From positions 558,001 to 622,000 of the forward strand of contig NZ_JACOGC010000002.1 of NCBI RefSeq assembly GCF_014284195.1: DNA of 64,000 bases. Direction: 5' to 3'. The notes under the pieces were generated by a model. It had not been told where the DNA came from. It was given only the letters and a program-made list of their open reading frames with translations, and ran no database searches. This DNA is from Cognatundibacterium griseum. Its GTDB lineage: Bacteria > Pseudomonadota > Gammaproteobacteria > Burkholderiales > Burkholderiaceae_D. A program made the translations under genes and the position numbers. Positions 63,149 through 64,000 of the stretch are shown in pieces. The stretch's first letter is position 1. Each line of letters opens with the position of its first letter.

Positions 63149-64000
63149 ATGGACAGTCATCAGTCAATGTTAAATCAGTTTTCTTTAGGGGGACTCACCC
63201 TGGACAGGGGTGTCGATGCTAAAGAAGATTACTCGTCCTCGCCTGATGTATTGGAGTCGAATTCCCGTATCGACGTTAAAGGTATCCGCGAAGCGATCGC
63301 CCGGGTGGAAGCCGAAGCCAGGGCAACAGTTGCCTCGGAAACCCGCCTGAAAGCAGAAACTCAGGCCAGGGTGCTGGCTGAGTCCCGCGCTCAGGCAGAA
63401 GCGGAAGCTGCCGAACTGGCACAGAAAAAACTGGCGCTGGAGCAGGACGCTGCCAGCAGCATGCAGGCCCGTTTGCTGGCTGAAAAACAATCCCAGGCAG
63501 CCGCAGCCGCCCGAATCGCTGCCAATGAACAGGAAGCCCGCAATCTGCAAGAAAGGGCGCAGATGGAAAACCGGGCAAAAGAACAGTCGGAATTGCGTCA
63601 GAAACTGGAGCAGGAAGCAAAAGCCCGCGCTGAAATGCAATGGAAAGCAGAGTCGGAAATTTCAGCCCGCGCTCAGGCCGAGGTCCGGCAACTGAGTCAG
63701 CAGACAGAAACAGCCCGCAACTGGGCCGCAGAACGTTTTGCTGCATCCGAGGGAGCGCGGCAGCAGGCCGTGGAACGTGCCCGCGCTGACGCCCGCATTG
63801 CTGAACTGGCGCGGGAGCGTGAAAAGCGCGAACGTGAGGCTCGCGAAACAGCGGAAATGCTGGCGAAAGTCCGTCACGAAAGTTTGCAGGCGGCAAAAGA
63901 GCGGGAGCAGGCAGAGGCGATGGCACTAGAATTTGCCATCAATCGTGCGCCGGTTGAGGCACGCGCTAAAGAAGATGCCTTGGCGCGGGTTGCGATTGAG
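63149..64000 (+). CDS. Long Ala/Glu-rich coiled-coil protein (5' part)
   Basis: ATG 63149, with AGGAG seven bases upstream, opens a frame with no stop to the window end (284 codons seen). After a short polar start (MDSHQSMLNQFSLGG) and IDVKGIREAIARVEAEARATV, the rest is almost unbroken coiled coil rich in Ala, Glu, Arg and Gln (AEARAQAEAEAAELAQKKLALEQ and similar). No signal peptide or transmembrane segment is seen so far. It resembles TolA-like or scaffold helical proteins in composition only; the C-terminal domain, outside the window, would be needed to name it. Confidence 0.8.
   Translation, partial: MDSHQSMLNQFSLGGLTLDRGVDAKEDYSSSPDVLESNSRIDVKGIREAIARVEAEARATVASETRLKAETQARVLAESRAQAEAEAAELAQKKLALEQDAASSMQARLLAEKQSQAAAAARIAANEQEARNLQERAQMENRAKEQSELRQKLEQEAKARAEMQWKAESEISARAQAEVRQLSQQTETARNWAAERFAASEGARQQAVERARADARIAELAREREKREREARETAEMLAKVRHESLQAAKEREQAEAMALEFAINRAPVEARAKEDALARVAIE

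Noticed and set aside
63276-63926. 216-codon minus-strand frame at the right end
   Set aside because: It is Pro/Arg/Phe-rich, the complement of the Ala/Glu/Arg-rich coiled-coil gene on the plus strand, which has a good ribosome site.
1-64000. CRISPR arrays, rRNA, insertion sequences or prophage genes
   Set aside because: I found no regularly spaced repeats, transposase or integrase motifs, rRNA segments or phage structural genes when reading through the window.

Overview
The window reads as chromosomal DNA of an aerobic betaproteobacterium, most likely in the Oxalobacteraceae (Burkholderiales). I base this on the gene order mdh - gntR - sdhCDAB - sdhE - gltA - odhA - odhB - lpdA - zapE, the phaC - phaB - phaR - rimO block, a cbb3 oxidase operon, and moderate base composition (about half G+C by eye). 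Genus assignment (Undibacterium- or Herminiimonas-like) is only a guess. I see no prophage, insertion sequence, CRISPR array or rRNA. Nearly everything is core metabolism and housekeeping.

Layout. 1-4454: the start of an exported-protein gene, a secreted CocE-type serine hydrolase and a secreted M13 metallopeptidase. 4691-8503: de novo NAD synthesis, nadA-nadC converging on nadB over a shared terminator. 8606-10603: purT, an HU gene with GTG start, tRNA-Val and tRNA-Asp. 10697-12619: the periplasmic foldase PpiD. 12817-19321: ccoNOQP, ccoG, ccoH and two membrane genes, under a perfect FNR box that fits a class II promoter. 19327-21678: a small orphan flagellar-rod-like protein and a MASE3-PAS histidine kinase. 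21908-25521: the leftward operon selO-msrB-yciB-bolA-ppiC. 25697-28281: cheZ-cheA. 28561-32808: a PIN-domain gene, yaaA, bamD, rluD-pgeF and a small membrane protein. 32907-38193: PHB synthesis and control (phaC, phaB, phaR), then rimO and a coupled exported protein. 38223-40964: a family-3-like periplasmic binding protein, metC and a small anchored protein. 41187-46588: acnA, an MliC-like protein, a CitE-like lyase and mdh. 46911-59258: a GntR regulator, succinate dehydrogenase, citrate synthase, the 2-oxoglutarate dehydrogenase subunits and E3. 59435-64000: zapE, an exported helical protein, an aminotransferase, upp, and a long coiled-coil gene running off the end.

The genes fit an aerobic or microaerobic heterotroph. 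Most of the TCA cycle lies in one 18 kb block and feeds electrons to a cbb3 oxidase under FNR-type oxygen control, while excess acetyl-CoA can go to polyhydroxybutyrate. 

The most unusual signal is not a gene. Three intergenic regions (4554-4626, 39387-39465, 60974-61046) carry the same two-part motif: a G5-AGTAT half-site and an ATACT-(G/C run)-AGTAT site whose centres lie 62-63.5 bp apart. The second site resembles operators of the CsoR/RcnR/FrmR repressor family. The copies could be paired operators, a miniature inverted-repeat element or a structured RNA, and sequence alone does not decide. Other candidate control sites are a perfect 20-bp palindrome before the GntR gene, a 17-bp palindrome before sdhC, and hairpins between phaB-phaR, sdhB-sdhE and odhA-odhB.
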